Shown: positions 18,713-27,175, counted from the stretch's first letter. The stretch: 64,000 nt of DNA from Spirosoma validum (GCF_014699035.1 NZ_JACXAA010000001.1:682001-746000); one strand, 5' to 3'. The notes: generated by a model not told the origin, from the sequence alone. Made by a program: numbers and translations.

Positions 18713-19279
18713 TCAATTATCCGAATGATAGACCCTGAGTTGGCCCTGTAAAGCTTTGAGCGACTTAGTAATGTGGTATTCCACTGCTTTTTCCGACAGA
18801 CTGAGCTGACGAGCAATGTCTTTCACGGGTTTATTCTCAAATCGGCTTAGTTTGAAAATTTCGCAGGTTTTCTCCGGCAGTTTTTTCATTACTTCGTCAA
18901 CTGCTTTTGATAGATCCGAAAAATTCACGGTTTCGTCCGTCGATTCGGTTTGGTGCAGTTCGTGTAGAATCAAGTATTCCTGATAGCGTCGATGCGTGAT
19001 CTTCGATTTTATATAATTCGTGGTCAGATGCTTGATCGACACGACCAGATAGGAGCTTAAGTGCCGAATAATAGCCTGATCGCGCTTATTCCAGAGGCTT
19101 TCAAATAAATCGTGCACTAACTCTTCGGCATCCTCCCGACTGCCGGTTTCCTGATAGGCGACGCCGAATAGTTTATACCAATAGCGCTTGTAGATCGCTT
19201 CAAAGGCTTTTTGATTCCCTTCTTTGAGAAAACAGACCAATTCCGAATCGGTATATTCTGCATTCATTGAGCTAAGCAC
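18713..19279 (-). CDS. ECF RNA polymerase sigma factor (FecI-like)
   Basis: A 188-residue extracytoplasmic-function sigma factor of the Bacteroidota family that pairs with FecR. Region 2 is at about 25-70 (AIYKRYWYKLFGVAYQ, EDAEELVHDLFESLW) and region 4 at about 130-180 (LPEKTCEIFKLSRFENKPVKDIARQLSLSEKAVEYHI). M1 and M5 are both possible starts. It heads the sigma-FecR-SusC-SusD-hydrolase run and probably drives transcription of susCD. Confidence 0.95.
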   Translation of the reverse strand: MLSSMNAEYTDSELVCFLKEGNQKAFEAIYKRYWYKLFGVAYQETGSREDAEELVHDLFESLWNKRDQAIIRHLSSYLVVSIKHLTTNYIKSKITHRRYQEYLILHELHQTESTDETVNFSDLSKAVDEVMKKLPEKTCEIFKLSRFENKPVKDIARQLSLSEKAVEYHITKSLKALQGQLRVYHSDN

Positions 19280-19424
19280 CGTAATTTATGTATAGTCAAT
19301 CTAGTCTATGAAATCCCTAAATAATTTTTAAAATTATATGATAAATACAATTCCAGCCAAATAAATACAGTTGTTCCTAATTGAGAAGTCAATTAAGTGG
19401 ATGACTATGCCAGCCTTACAAAAG

Positions 19425-19461
19425 CAAATGCCTGACAATCGGGACGACTGTCAGGCATTTG
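19425..19461 (-). terminator. Terminator of the DUF167 gene run
   Basis: Perfect 13-bp arms (19425-19437 with 19449-19461, 11-base loop) lie 20 bases after the DUF167 stop and are followed on the minus strand by a CTTTTG run. Confidence 0.8.
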
Positions 19462-19480
19462 TTTAGAACGTACTAGGCTC

Positions 19481-19759
19481 TTAGTTTACTTTTGATAGGG
19501 GGCTTATTTGATCCAGCGTAGCTTGGATGGATTTTTCATCCCCGTCAACGTTAATTCGCTTGTGCGGATTTGTCAATCCTGCAATAATCGTTACGTTCGA
19601 TTTGGCTATTTTAAACTGCTTGGCCAAAAACTCGACGAGATATGCATTAGCCTTTCCGTCTTGCGCAGGGGCTTTAATCTTAACGTTCAATTGTCCGGTG
19701 CTGTCGTAAAATAACTGATCAACTTTACTACCGGGTTTCACTTTTACGTGCAGCGTCAC
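19481..19759 (-). CDS. DUF167 family protein (YggU-like)
   Basis: A 92-residue protein of the DUF167/YggU family. The diagnostic segment is KIKAPAQDGKANAYLVEFLAKQF at about 28-50, followed by GLTNPHKRINVDGD. Structures of the family show a small alpha/beta fold; the function is unknown. It is the last gene of a run with the tautomerase-fold gene (3 bases away) and the SDR gene. Confidence 0.88.
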   Translation of the reverse strand: MTLHVKVKPGSKVDQLFYDSTGQLNVKIKAPAQDGKANAYLVEFLAKQFKIAKSNVTIIAGLTNPHKRINVDGDEKSIQATLDQISPLSKVN

Positions 19760-19762
19760 GAT

Positions 19763-20152
19763 TCAGACATTGATTTTGTAATTCAGTTGAATCTCATCAC
19801 CCGTCATTCCACGAAATCCCCAGTTATGTGCCGGACTTTCCAGAATACAAATTTCAATATCCGCTACTGCCAGGCCCACTTGTGCGTTGATCCGTTCGTA
19901 AAGCAAATGAATCAGCTTCTTTTTCGTCTCAACGGTACGTCCTTCCATCATCAGAAACTCCAGAATAACGTAGCGTTCCGACGCGGTAGCCGGTCTGAAA
20001 AAATCGTCCTTTTCCAGATAGAAAAAGCGGTGTGCTCGCTTGCTTTCCGGAAATTGAAGCGCTTCAACCACGCAGGCGTGAATTACGTCCGAAAGCTGAT
20101 TCCGAATGGGCAGCAGATGTTCGCGAACGCCATATATTTTTACCTGACTCAC
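19763..20152 (-). CDS. Tautomerase-superfamily protein without the N-terminal proline
   Basis: A 129-residue protein with the fold and wording of the 4-oxalocrotonate tautomerase superfamily, including EGRTVETKKKLIHLLYERI and ESPAHNWGFRGMTGDEI. The start is GTG at 20152, which overlaps the SDR stop by four bases (GTGA). Superfamily enzymes use Pro1, exposed after Met removal, as catalytic base. Here residue 2 is Ser and no upstream start supplies a Pro. It may therefore be non-catalytic or use another residue. Confidence 0.8.
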   Translation of the reverse strand: MSQVKIYGVREHLLPIRNQLSDVIHACVVEALQFPESKRAHRFFYLEKDDFFRPATASERYVILEFLMMEGRTVETKKKLIHLLYERINAQVGLAVADIEICILESPAHNWGFRGMTGDEIQLNYKINV

Positions 20153-21063
20153 ACAACCTCGCGCTTCAGTTGACTCGCTAAAACGGCTATCCCTTCCTCG
20201 AACGAATGCGGATCGTAGCCCAGCACCATACGGGATTTGTCCAGCGTGAAGCCCGTACGGGGAGGCCGACGCGCTACCTGCGTGAAGGTTGATGCGTCAG
20301 CTTGCGCAATTAGCGATTTATCTAACCCAAAGTAATCAGCCGTTTTAATGGCCATGTCGTAAGGGGTCAGAACCTCTTTGCCGGAGATATTAAAAATTCC
20401 TTCGGCTTCTTTATCCGCGATTAGATAGCAGCCCATCGCCAGATCTTCGGCCAGCGTTGGGCTACGCCACTGATCCGTTACGACTTTAATATTTTTGCCA
20501 TCCTCCAGTGATTTTTTAACCCACAGGATAATGTTACTACGGCTCATGTCATGGGCAATGCCATACACCAGTACCGTGCGGGCAATCGCCCAGCGTAAGC
20601 CTGAGTGCTTGACAACCGATTCACCGGCCTGCTTGCTCCAGCCATAGAAACTAATCGGATTGGCTTCGGCAGTTTCGTCGTAGGGTCCGGCAGAGCCATC
20701 AAAAATAAAATCGGTCGAGACGTGTGCTAAGAAAGCGTCGGTTGACCGACAAGCTTCGACGATGTATTCAACAGCATGCACGTTCTGATCCCAGCAGGCG
20801 TCTTTCTGGGTTTCGCACTTATCCACATCCGTCATAGCGGCACCGTGGATAACTACGTCCGGGCGCGCTTCGCCGATTACGTCGAGAACTTGCTGCCGGT
20901 CGGTGATATCCATCGAACGATACGTATACCCATCCGAATAAGGCAGCCGATTATCGCCCCGCGCTGTAGCGATCAGTTCAACCTCCGATTTCTGCGCCAG
21001 CAGATCTACTAATTTCTGTCCCAGCAACCCGTTCGCGCCGGTAATGAGAATCCGTTTTTTCAT
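20149..21063 (-). CDS. RmlD-like SDR family oxidoreductase
   Basis: A 304-residue NAD(P)-dependent short-chain dehydrogenase of the extended type. MKKRILITGANGLLGQ gives the Rossmann glycine motif GxxGxxG right at the start, which is why the ATG at 21063 is preferred over one eight codons upstream. HVSTDFIFDG, the catalytic YGWSKQAGE (Y-x3-K) and the C-terminal DKSRMVLGYDPHSFEEGI are like dTDP-4-dehydrorhamnose reductase (RmlD). No rhamnose genes are nearby, so the sugar-nucleotide substrate is open. It overlaps the next gene by four bases. Confidence 0.88.
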   Translation of the reverse strand: MKKRILITGANGLLGQKLVDLLAQKSEVELIATARGDNRLPYSDGYTYRSMDITDRQQVLDVIGEARPDVVIHGAAMTDVDKCETQKDACWDQNVHAVEYIVEACRSTDAFLAHVSTDFIFDGSAGPYDETAEANPISFYGWSKQAGESVVKHSGLRWAIARTVLVYGIAHDMSRSNIILWVKKSLEDGKNIKVVTDQWRSPTLAEDLAMGCYLIADKEAEGIFNISGKEVLTPYDMAIKTADYFGLDKSLIAQADASTFTQVARRPPRTGFTLDKSRMVLGYDPHSFEEGIAVLASQLKREVV

Positions 21064-21099
21064 ATCATCAGCTCTGTAGAAACGCAATACGTTACATCT

Positions 21100-21804
21100 C
21101 TACAGGTATTTATATCCGTACTGTTTTGTAATTTTCTTTTTCTTCAGCCATTCGCCGGTCATGGTCATCCGAATATCTTTCAGCGGACGATCCTGCGGGT
21201 CATGGGGTTGTTTGGCAACGCTATCAACAACGGCTATGCCATCGATTATTTCCCCGAAAACGGTATAGTTTCCATCCAGATGAGGGGTCCCACCGAGCGT
21301 TTTATAAACCTGCTTTTGCTCATCGGTGGGCATACGTCCTTTCAGGCTTTCAATACGTTCCATCTGCTTTTGTAAGCCCGCATCATCCCATACGCGCCCC
21401 TGCACTACGTAGAACTGACAACCGCTGGATGCTTTTTCCGGATTGTTATCGCGAGCCGCTGCCAGTGACCCCTTCTTATGAAAAAGCGTTGGCACAAACT
21501 CCGCCGGAATCTTGTAACCGACATCGCCATTGCCCGACGGTTGTTCAGCTTCAGCCTTACGCGAGTTAGGATCGCCCCCCTGAATCATAAAGTTCTGAAT
21601 GATCCGGTGAAACAGCAGACTATCGTAAAATTTCTGATTGACAAGCTTAATGAAGTTTTCCTTGTGCTTCGGTGTCTGGTCATACAACACGAGCTTCATG
21701 GGCCCATAGGCGGTTGTGAGCGTAACCAGATAATCTTTTTTCTTCCGATTCTGCGCCAGCAAAACGGTTGGAGTCAGCAAAATCAACAGTAAAAATTTAT
21801 TCAT
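21100..21804 (-). CDS. Secreted cyclophilin-type peptidyl-prolyl isomerase
   Basis: A 234-residue periplasmic PPIase. The ATG at 21804 gives a clear signal peptide (MNKFLLLILLTPTVLLAQ). The frame extends 28 codons further upstream, but that part is encoded by a hairpin element and is not credible protein. Cyclophilin motifs are FHRIIQNFMIQGGDP with the catalytic Arg, GSLAAARDNNPEKASSGCQF and GGTPHLDGNYTVFGEI. An insertion of about 40 residues before the HLDG motif is common in the Bacteroidota versions. It assists folding of exported proteins. Confidence 0.92.
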   Translation of the reverse strand: MNKFLLLILLTPTVLLAQNRKKKDYLVTLTTAYGPMKLVLYDQTPKHKENFIKLVNQKFYDSLLFHRIIQNFMIQGGDPNSRKAEAEQPSGNGDVGYKIPAEFVPTLFHKKGSLAAARDNNPEKASSGCQFYVVQGRVWDDAGLQKQMERIESLKGRMPTDEQKQVYKTLGGTPHLDGNYTVFGEIIDGIAVVDSVAKQPHDPQDRPLKDIRMTMTGEWLKKKKITKQYGYKYL

Positions 21805-21809
21805 CTTGT

Positions 21810-21895
21810 TTTTGTCATGCTGACGAAGGAAGCATCTTCGATAATTGACCAATCTTGCTATTATCGAAGATGCTTCCTTCGTCAGCATGACAAAA
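21810..21895. repeat. Long perfect hairpin (36-bp arms) filling a gene spacer
   Basis: 21810-21845 is the exact reverse complement of 21860-21895, with a 14-base loop. It fills the spacer between the ABC ATPase stop (21897) and the cyclophilin start (21804) almost completely, leaving five bases before the start codon. The TGTCATGCTGACGAAG text resembles palindromic intergenic repeats that I recall from other Bacteroidota genomes. Confidence 0.9.
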
Positions 21896-21896
21896 C

Positions 21897-22523
21897 CTAC
21901 AAGGCTACTCGATTTTGAAACGCATCTTTCAACCGCTGATCGTGCGTAACAACGATCAGGCTGGCGCCGATTTGCTCCGACTGATTTCGGAGAAGCTCCA
22001 CAACCAGACCCGTATTTTCATCATCCAGGCTAGAGGTAGGTTCATCGGCCAGAATAATGTCAGGCTGATTCATGACGGCCCGGGCAATGCTAACCCGCTG
22101 TTGCTCACCCTGACTGAGTTGGTGGGTTTTCTTTTCCAAATGATCGCCAAAGCCCAATTGGTCAGCTAATTCACGAGCGCGGTTTTTATCCTGCGGTTTG
22201 TTGGCCAAATAATTCGCCATCAATAGGTTATCCAGTACCGACAGCGAACTGACGAAATGAGGCTTTTGGTACACGATGCCAACATGTTTGGCACGAAAAG
22301 CCGCTGTTTCTGCCACGCTAAGTTTCGTCAGTTCAGTCTGATCAATAACAACAGAACCGCTTTTAGGATTGAGTAGTAGGGCCAGTAGATGCAGAAATGT
22401 CGTTTTTCCCGTACCGGATCGTCCTAAAATCAGGAGCGCTTCGCGATTAGCGCAGTATACATCGGGAAACGAGAATCGCTTCGAGGGACCGTATTCGAAT
22501 GTGAGTTGCTTGGTTGCCAGCAT
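21897..22523 (-). CDS. ABC transporter ATP-binding protein (LolD/MacB-like)
   Basis: A 208-residue ATPase, counted from the ATG at 22523 (MLATKQLTFEYG), where family homology starts; the open frame runs 36 codons further upstream but that part reads like spacer. Walker A is LGRSGTGKTT, the signature is LSQGEQQRVSIARA, Walker B is IILADEPTSSLDD, and the switch His lies in VVTHDQRL. The compact form with MANYLANKPQ before the signature is typical of LolD/MacB/FtsE-type ATPases. No permease is adjacent, so the partner is elsewhere. Confidence 0.88.
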   Translation of the reverse strand: MLATKQLTFEYGPSKRFSFPDVYCANREALLILGRSGTGKTTFLHLLALLLNPKSGSVVIDQTELTKLSVAETAAFRAKHVGIVYQKPHFVSSLSVLDNLLMANYLANKPQDKNRARELADQLGFGDHLEKKTHQLSQGEQQRVSIARAVMNQPDIILADEPTSSLDDENTGLVVELLRNQSEQIGASLIVVTHDQRLKDAFQNRVAL

Positions 22524-22659
22524 TGGATTCGGGCGAGTACTCACAAAAATAGGCAAAAGCTCGTAATTTTGACTGTTTAGTGGCCGGTGATTCGCGGTTA
22601 GTGGCTTGTCTATTATCCAATTACTGAACACTACCTATTAATCATTAGCCATTAATCTG

Positions 22660-23235
22660 TTGAAACGTATCGCCATTTTTGCTTCGGGTTCAGGCTCGAA
22701 CGCCGAGAAAATTGCCCAGTATTTTGCCGATAAGGCTACCGTAGACATTACACTGATTGTATCGAATAATCCGAAAGCGGGGGTCATCGAACGTGGTCGC
22801 CGGTTGCACATTCCGGTTCTGCTTTTCGATCGGACAACGTTCTACGACACAAACCGGATTACACAAATTCTGCTCAGCCAGCCTATCGATCTGATTGTTC
22901 TGGCCGGGTTTATGTGGCTGATGCCGAGCGATTTAGTGCGAGCTTTCCCGCATAAAATCATTAATATCCATCCGGCTTTATTACCTAAATTTGGCGGTAA
23001 GGGCATGTATGGCCATTTCGTTCACGAAGCTGTTGTAGCGGCTGGTGAGACTGAATCAGGTATTACGATTCACTACGTAAACGAGCATTACGACGAAGGG
23101 CAAATTATTTACCAGGCCCATTGTCCGGTATCACCAACGGATACGCCCGAGGACGTAGCACACAACGTACAAATCCTTGAACATCTACATTATCCAAGAG
23201 TAGTAAACGAAGTGTTGATGAATGATGAGTTATAA
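22660..23235 (+). CDS. purN: Phosphoribosylglycinamide formyltransferase
   Basis: A 191-residue PurN, which adds a formyl group from 10-formyl-tetrahydrofolate to GAR in purine synthesis. IFASGSGSNAEKI is the phosphate-binding start; LAGFMWLMP, the catalytic NIHPALLPKFGG (Asn-His) and the Asp in NEHYDEGQII are all present. The start is TTG at 22660: it gives MKRIAIF directly before the first strand, and no ATG fits. The next gene overlaps its end by 14 bases. Confidence 0.95.
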   Translation: MKRIAIFASGSGSNAEKIAQYFADKATVDITLIVSNNPKAGVIERGRRLHIPVLLFDRTTFYDTNRITQILLSQPIDLIVLAGFMWLMPSDLVRAFPHKIINIHPALLPKFGGKGMYGHFVHEAVVAAGETESGITIHYVNEHYDEGQIIYQAHCPVSPTDTPEDVAHNVQILEHLHYPRVVNEVLMNDEL

Positions 23236-23641
23236 AAAACAAATTACCAGATTTCTGTCGCTGCTGGTTGTTTTTGTGGGCGTAACGAGTTGCTTCAGAC
23301 CAGTGGCGTACCTGCAAAATAAGCCGAATTATCCGGTCGATGTTTTCTACGAAAATCAGCGCCCCGAACGCCCATTTGATCCGTTGCAGGACCTCGAAAT
23401 AAAAGGCGAAGTACCATTAATGAGACGCCAATGGGATAACGGACGGATGCTGAGCCGGGGAAACGATGCGCAGCAGAAAGAACTGATGCTAGCCCGCCTG
23501 ACAATACAGGCTAAAAAACTCGGAGCCGATGCACTGGTAGCCGTTCGTTATACATACTATACTTCCATGACCGATAATGGCTACGTAATGACGGGGCTGG
23601 CGGTTAAGTATAAGCATGAGTATGAGAATTCGGCTAAATAA
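23222..23641 (+). CDS. Small lipoprotein, YbjQ-like core
   Basis: A 139-residue lipoprotein with lipobox GVTSC (C24). The C-terminal half, LARLTIQAKKLGADALVAVRYTYY, resembles the heavy-metal-binding-named UPF0145/YbjQ fold, in which a helix ending in GADAV is followed by a strand; this is a weak match by eye. Two adjacent ATG codons (23222, 23225) can start it, both inside the 3' end of purN, so the two genes are co-transcribed. The stop codon lies inside a bidirectional terminator. Confidence 0.75.
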   Translation: MMSYKKQITRFLSLLVVFVGVTSCFRPVAYLQNKPNYPVDVFYENQRPERPFDPLQDLEIKGEVPLMRRQWDNGRMLSRGNDAQQKELMLARLTIQAKKLGADALVAVRYTYYTSMTDNGYVMTGLAVKYKHEYENSAK

Positions 23642-23685
23642 ATCGGCCTCCTAACGTAGCGTTACGTTAGGAGGCCGATTTATTT
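23636..23685. terminator. Bidirectional terminator hairpin (23-bp arms)
   Basis: 23636-23658 is the exact reverse complement of 23663-23685, with a GCGT loop and AAAT/ATTT ends. It covers the stop codon of the lipoprotein gene and closes both convergent units. Confidence 0.85.
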
Positions 23686-23695
23686 GTATATAACT

Positions 23696-23929
23696 CTATT
23701 TAACTTCTTCGTAATCAACGTATTCTCCGCCCGTATAACGCGAATCTTTTCCATTGTTTGGGCGAGCATCGACCTTTATCTCTCCTTCACGACGACTACC
23801 GCGAATATCAGCCTGCTGCTTCTGTTGTTTCACTAATTGTCGACCAACCAGCAGATAAAACACAAAACGACGTACAGGGGGTACGAACAAAATAACCAGC
23901 GTGATGATGAAAAGATATTTTAACAGCAT
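23696..23929 (-). CDS. DUF4834 family membrane protein
   Basis: A 77-residue protein with one N-terminal membrane helix (about 3-18, often read as running on to residue 27), a basic stretch with RQLVKQQKQQ, and an acidic tail ending in YVDYEEVK. This layout and the DYEE ending are typical of DUF4834, a Bacteroidota family of unknown function. It is convergent with the lipoprotein gene. Confidence 0.8.
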   Translation of the reverse strand: MLLKYLFIITLVILFVPPVRRFVFYLLVGRQLVKQQKQQADIRGSRREGEIKVDARPNNGKDSRYTGGEYVDYEEVK

Positions 23930-24055
23930 GTCAGAGTATCGTTATTAGTAAGTAAACGCCGAAGGAAGTCGTTTAGTTTTCTGTTCCGTTGAACGGATGG
24001 TATTCGGGTTAATCGGTCATTATATTGTATTAGTAAAAGTAGGTTCTTACAAACT

Positions 24056-25606
24056 CTACTCCTGCGTATACAACGCTTTTGCGGCTGGTTCATACTTATC
24101 ACCTGCGGACCACTGTGGCCGCGTAGCGCGGTTAGCGATCAGGCGGGCGGTATGCGCATACGCCTGACAGAACCTTAATACGTAGTTAAAATTAAGTGAT
24201 TCCGGATTATCGATGGCCTGGTGGTAATACTTACCGATTTCCTGGTCAAACGATTTAAATCCGGGAGAAAAATCTGGCGCAGGTACGCCTTTAGCCGCAA
24301 AGCTCACGTTATCAGACCGATCAAATAGTCCCTGTTCAGGCGCTGGTTCAGCGAATACACCCAGTCCAAACGCTTTGGCACCCGCTTCGATCTCGGCCTT
24401 AGCCCCGGTACGTTCAAGACCGATCACCGAGATTATGGTTGTGTCACTATAGCCTGCTCCATCGGTGTTCAAATCAAAAACCGTTTGCTTCAACGGGACT
24501 AATGGATGATCGGAATAGTATTTACTTCCCAATAAACCAACTTCTTCGCCGGTTAAAGCCAGTACCAATACTGACCGGCCAGGCCGTTGCAGAGATAACG
24601 CTTTGGCGGCTTCCAGAATCGCTACCGTGCCGATTGCATTGTCACGTGTCCCGTTGAAAATACTGTCGGACGGTTGATAGGCAGCCCCTCCCTGTTTCCC
24701 AACACCTACGTGATCGAAGTGCGCAGAGAGCACAACGTATTCATTTTTTAATTTCGGATCAGTCCCTTCAATAATACCGGCTACATTGGCTGACGCTACC
24801 GTTGTTTGTGGACGACCTGACGTACGTAGCGTGATGGTTTGTGCAGCTTCTTTCAGTTGTTTGTATTGATTATTTGCATTGTTCACCCATAAATGCGTCA
24901 AAGGTTTGCCAGGATTTGCATCAGTAGGCAACGTAATCTGTTCACGGCTAAAGTACTGATTGACAAATCCCCAGGGAATCGATTCGCTATAAAGCTCAAT
25001 AAGAGCGGCCGCTCCTTTATCCGTTGCCAGTTTACGTTTATCCCTTGATGCCCGGAAAATCTCCCCCGGTCCTTTCGCTTCGGGCGACCCACCCTGCGCT
25101 ACGACGATACGTCCTTTTACGTCGCGTCCTTTATAGCCATCTTCACCGTCGGTCAGGCCGTAACCTACATACATAACCTCACCTGATAGGTTCGTGGGTC
25201 CGCCTGCCATGATGACCAGATCTTTGCCAGCCTGGAGGGTATCTTTACCCAGAAGCAGGGTTGCCGACGTAGCCGCTTTTACCTTTTCAAAATTTATCCG
25301 TTGAAAATAATCATCCTGACCAGCCGCCGGTTTGAGGCCCAACAACCGAAACTGTTCAGCAATGTAGCGGGCAGCCGTCCAATTGCCTTTCTCGCCCGTC
25401 CGACGACCTTCCAGCTCATCAGAGGCTATAAATCGAATGTGAGATTCTACTTCAGCACGGGAAATTGAAAATTCAGGAAGTTTAGCTGTCGTAACGGTTG
25501 TTGCTGTGCGGGTTGAGGTACTCTTGACGGTTCGAGACTGCGCCTGCAACGAGGTAGTTATCAGGAACGAACCCGCCAGAAAGGCAAGTATAGAAGACGT
25601 TTGCAT
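24056..25606 (-). CDS. Secreted M28-family zinc peptidase
   Basis: A 516-residue aminopeptidase-like enzyme. The start at 25606 gives the signal peptide MQTSSILAFLAGSFLITT and lies 18 bases after a -7 promoter box, which rules out a start 15 codons upstream. The zinc ligands are visible: the His-Asp of SAHFDHVG, D in GTRDNAIGT, the EE of LTGEEVGLLGSKYY, D in NTDGAG, and a C-terminal His in KYYHQAIDN. A protease-associated domain appears to be inserted between about 150 and 270. Members release N-terminal amino acids or act as glutamate carboxypeptidases; substrate unknown. Confidence 0.92.
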   Translation of the reverse strand: MQTSSILAFLAGSFLITTSLQAQSRTVKSTSTRTATTVTTAKLPEFSISRAEVESHIRFIASDELEGRRTGEKGNWTAARYIAEQFRLLGLKPAAGQDDYFQRINFEKVKAATSATLLLGKDTLQAGKDLVIMAGGPTNLSGEVMYVGYGLTDGEDGYKGRDVKGRIVVAQGGSPEAKGPGEIFRASRDKRKLATDKGAAALIELYSESIPWGFVNQYFSREQITLPTDANPGKPLTHLWVNNANNQYKQLKEAAQTITLRTSGRPQTTVASANVAGIIEGTDPKLKNEYVVLSAHFDHVGVGKQGGAAYQPSDSIFNGTRDNAIGTVAILEAAKALSLQRPGRSVLVLALTGEEVGLLGSKYYSDHPLVPLKQTVFDLNTDGAGYSDTTIISVIGLERTGAKAEIEAGAKAFGLGVFAEPAPEQGLFDRSDNVSFAAKGVPAPDFSPGFKSFDQEIGKYYHQAIDNPESLNFNYVLRFCQAYAHTARLIANRATRPQWSAGDKYEPAAKALYTQE

Positions 25607-25624
25607 GATGATTGGGTTAATAAG

Positions 25625-25632
25625 CAAAAGTA
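25625..25632 (-). promoter_or_regulatory. Promoter of the M28 peptidase gene
   Basis: The minus strand reads TACTTTTG, an exact -7 box, 18 bases before the start codon at 25606. A TTTG (25649-25652) lies 16 bases upstream, near the Bacteroidota -33 spacing. Confidence 0.55.
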
Positions 25633-25674
25633 CGAAAAAGCTTAACCCCAAACCCTATGCCTCTAGCCCTCAAA

Positions 25675-26571
25675 TCAACCCCGCTTATAGTGCTGCCGGG
25701 CAAAGCGCATGAACGTATCGGCTAAACCCTCACTAACCCCCTGTAATTGAATCGAATAAAAGTCTCGATGAATAGCCAGTTCCTGAACGTCCAGGATTTT
25801 TAGTGTCCCTGCCTTTAGCTCATGCTGTAGCGCAAATACCGATACAAACGCCATACAACGTGAGCTACTCAGGTATGATTTTATAGCTTCTGTACTACCT
25901 AGATGCATCTCGATGGTCAGGTCAGTCAGCCGAAGCCCAAAACCACGTAGCGCATGCTCAATGACCTCCAGTGAGCCGGAACCCCGTTCGCGTAATACAA
26001 TAGGTACGGCCCGTAATTCGTCCAGTGTAATTTCATCGCGATCGGCCATCGGATGATCAGTTCGACAAACCAACACCAATTCATCTTTTAAAAAAGGCGT
26101 GTAGCGAATATCGCTGTGGTGCGTTCGGCCTTCCACTAAACCTAGATCGACGTCATTATTAAGCAGTTGTTGTTCAATCTGTTCAGTATTGCCACTTAGC
26201 AGCGAAATCGACACATCAGCCGACTGTTCATGAAAACGGGCCAGCACTGGCGGAATAACGTATTGAGCTATCGTCGTACTCGCCCCTACCCGTAACGTAC
26301 CGCCCGATTCGCCTTTAAGCGCGTTCATGTCGAACTCCAGCTGGCGATACGTTCCCATAATGGTTTCGGCATGTCGAAGCAATACGTTCCCCGCTGTTGT
26401 GAGACTAATCTGATTACCTCGTCGGTCAAAAAGTGCCGTACCAAATTGGTGTTCGAGTTCCTGAATGTGTTTCGTTACAGCCGGTTGCGTTACGTATAAC
26501 TCAGCGGCCGCTTTCGTGAAGCTAAGTCGTTTGGCAACCGTGTAGAATACGTTCAGGCGAAAGTCGAGCAT
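25675..26571 (-). CDS. LysR-family transcriptional regulator
   Basis: A 298-residue LysR regulator. The winged helix-turn-helix is at about 1-60 (FYTVAKRLSFTKAAAELYVTQPAVTKHIQELEHQFG), followed by the linker helix and a periplasmic-binding-like effector domain at about 90-295 (LRVGASTTIAQYVIPPVLARF). The wording is closest to the CysL/CbbR side of the family, but no target gene is divergent from it. It lies upstream of the M28 peptidase gene, which has its own promoter. Confidence 0.95.
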   Translation of the reverse strand: MLDFRLNVFYTVAKRLSFTKAAAELYVTQPAVTKHIQELEHQFGTALFDRRGNQISLTTAGNVLLRHAETIMGTYRQLEFDMNALKGESGGTLRVGASTTIAQYVIPPVLARFHEQSADVSISLLSGNTEQIEQQLLNNDVDLGLVEGRTHHSDIRYTPFLKDELVLVCRTDHPMADRDEITLDELRAVPIVLRERGSGSLEVIEHALRGFGLRLTDLTIEMHLGSTEAIKSYLSSSRCMAFVSVFALQHELKAGTLKILDVQELAIHRDFYSIQLQGVSEGLADTFMRFARQHYKRG

Positions 26572-26616
26572 GAATTTTTAATCGTCTTTGGTGCAAGTAA
26601 GAACATTTAGCGTAAA

Positions 26617-26645
26617 AAGCCCACTGCCGGGTAAGCAATGGGCTT
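26617..26645 (-). terminator. Terminator of the DUF2480 gene
   Basis: 26617-26627 pairs with 26635-26645 with one G-T mismatch and a seven-base loop, 18 bases after the DUF2480 stop. A TTTTTA run follows on the minus strand. Confidence 0.75.
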
Positions 26646-26662
26646 AAAGATAGATTAAACGC

Positions 26663-27175
26663 TTACGCTTTGGGTCGTTTGTATAGAGGAACGGTACTAC
26701 AAGGTTCACCAAACAACAGACTTTGCACGACAGGACGTAGCAAGCGCGTAACGTCAACGTAAGCCGCTGTTGGAACGGGGACTTTGGAACAGCCTTTTAC
26801 GACAACCCGGGCATCACGATAATCCTCGGGATTAATTTGCGCGATGGCATCGAAGTAAAGTTTTTCTTCCAGATCGGTGAGATTGCCGAAGACAATTGTG
26901 TTGGCGTACGGCTGTAACTGAAGCGTAAGTAGCATATAGGCCCAGGTGGGTACAATAGCATCTTCGGTACACGTAATCGCTACGTTCTTACCTATGTATT
27001 GACTCCAATCGTGTTCTTTTAGAAAAGCGCGAAAATCCTTCTCTTTCAGGATCAATCCCATATAGAGATTGTCTTTCAGATCATAGACTATACGCTCGCC
27101 AGAATGATAATAGTCTTCCAGATCCAGGGTAATCAGACCACTATTGGCGACCCGGTTGATGATTTCAGTTTCCAT
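26663..27175 (-). CDS. DUF2480 family protein
   Basis: A 170-residue soluble protein of DUF2480, a family confined to Bacteroidota. Recognised by METEIINRVANSGLITLDLE at the start, KEKDFRAFLKEHDWSQY and the C-terminal RLLRPVVQSLLFGEPCSTVPLYKR. It has no signal peptide and no known function. It stands alone, divergent from dnaN. Confidence 0.88.
   Translation of the reverse strand: METEIINRVANSGLITLDLEDYYHSGERIVYDLKDNLYMGLILKEKDFRAFLKEHDWSQYIGKNVAITCTEDAIVPTWAYMLLTLQLQPYANTIVFGNLTDLEEKLYFDAIAQINPEDYRDARVVVKGCSKVPVPTAAYVDVTRLLRPVVQSLLFGEPCSTVPLYKRPKA

Noticed and set aside
21897-22523. GldA, the ATPase of the gliding transporter
   Set aside because: The short form and signature context fit LolD/MacB-type ATPases better, and no gldF is adjacent.
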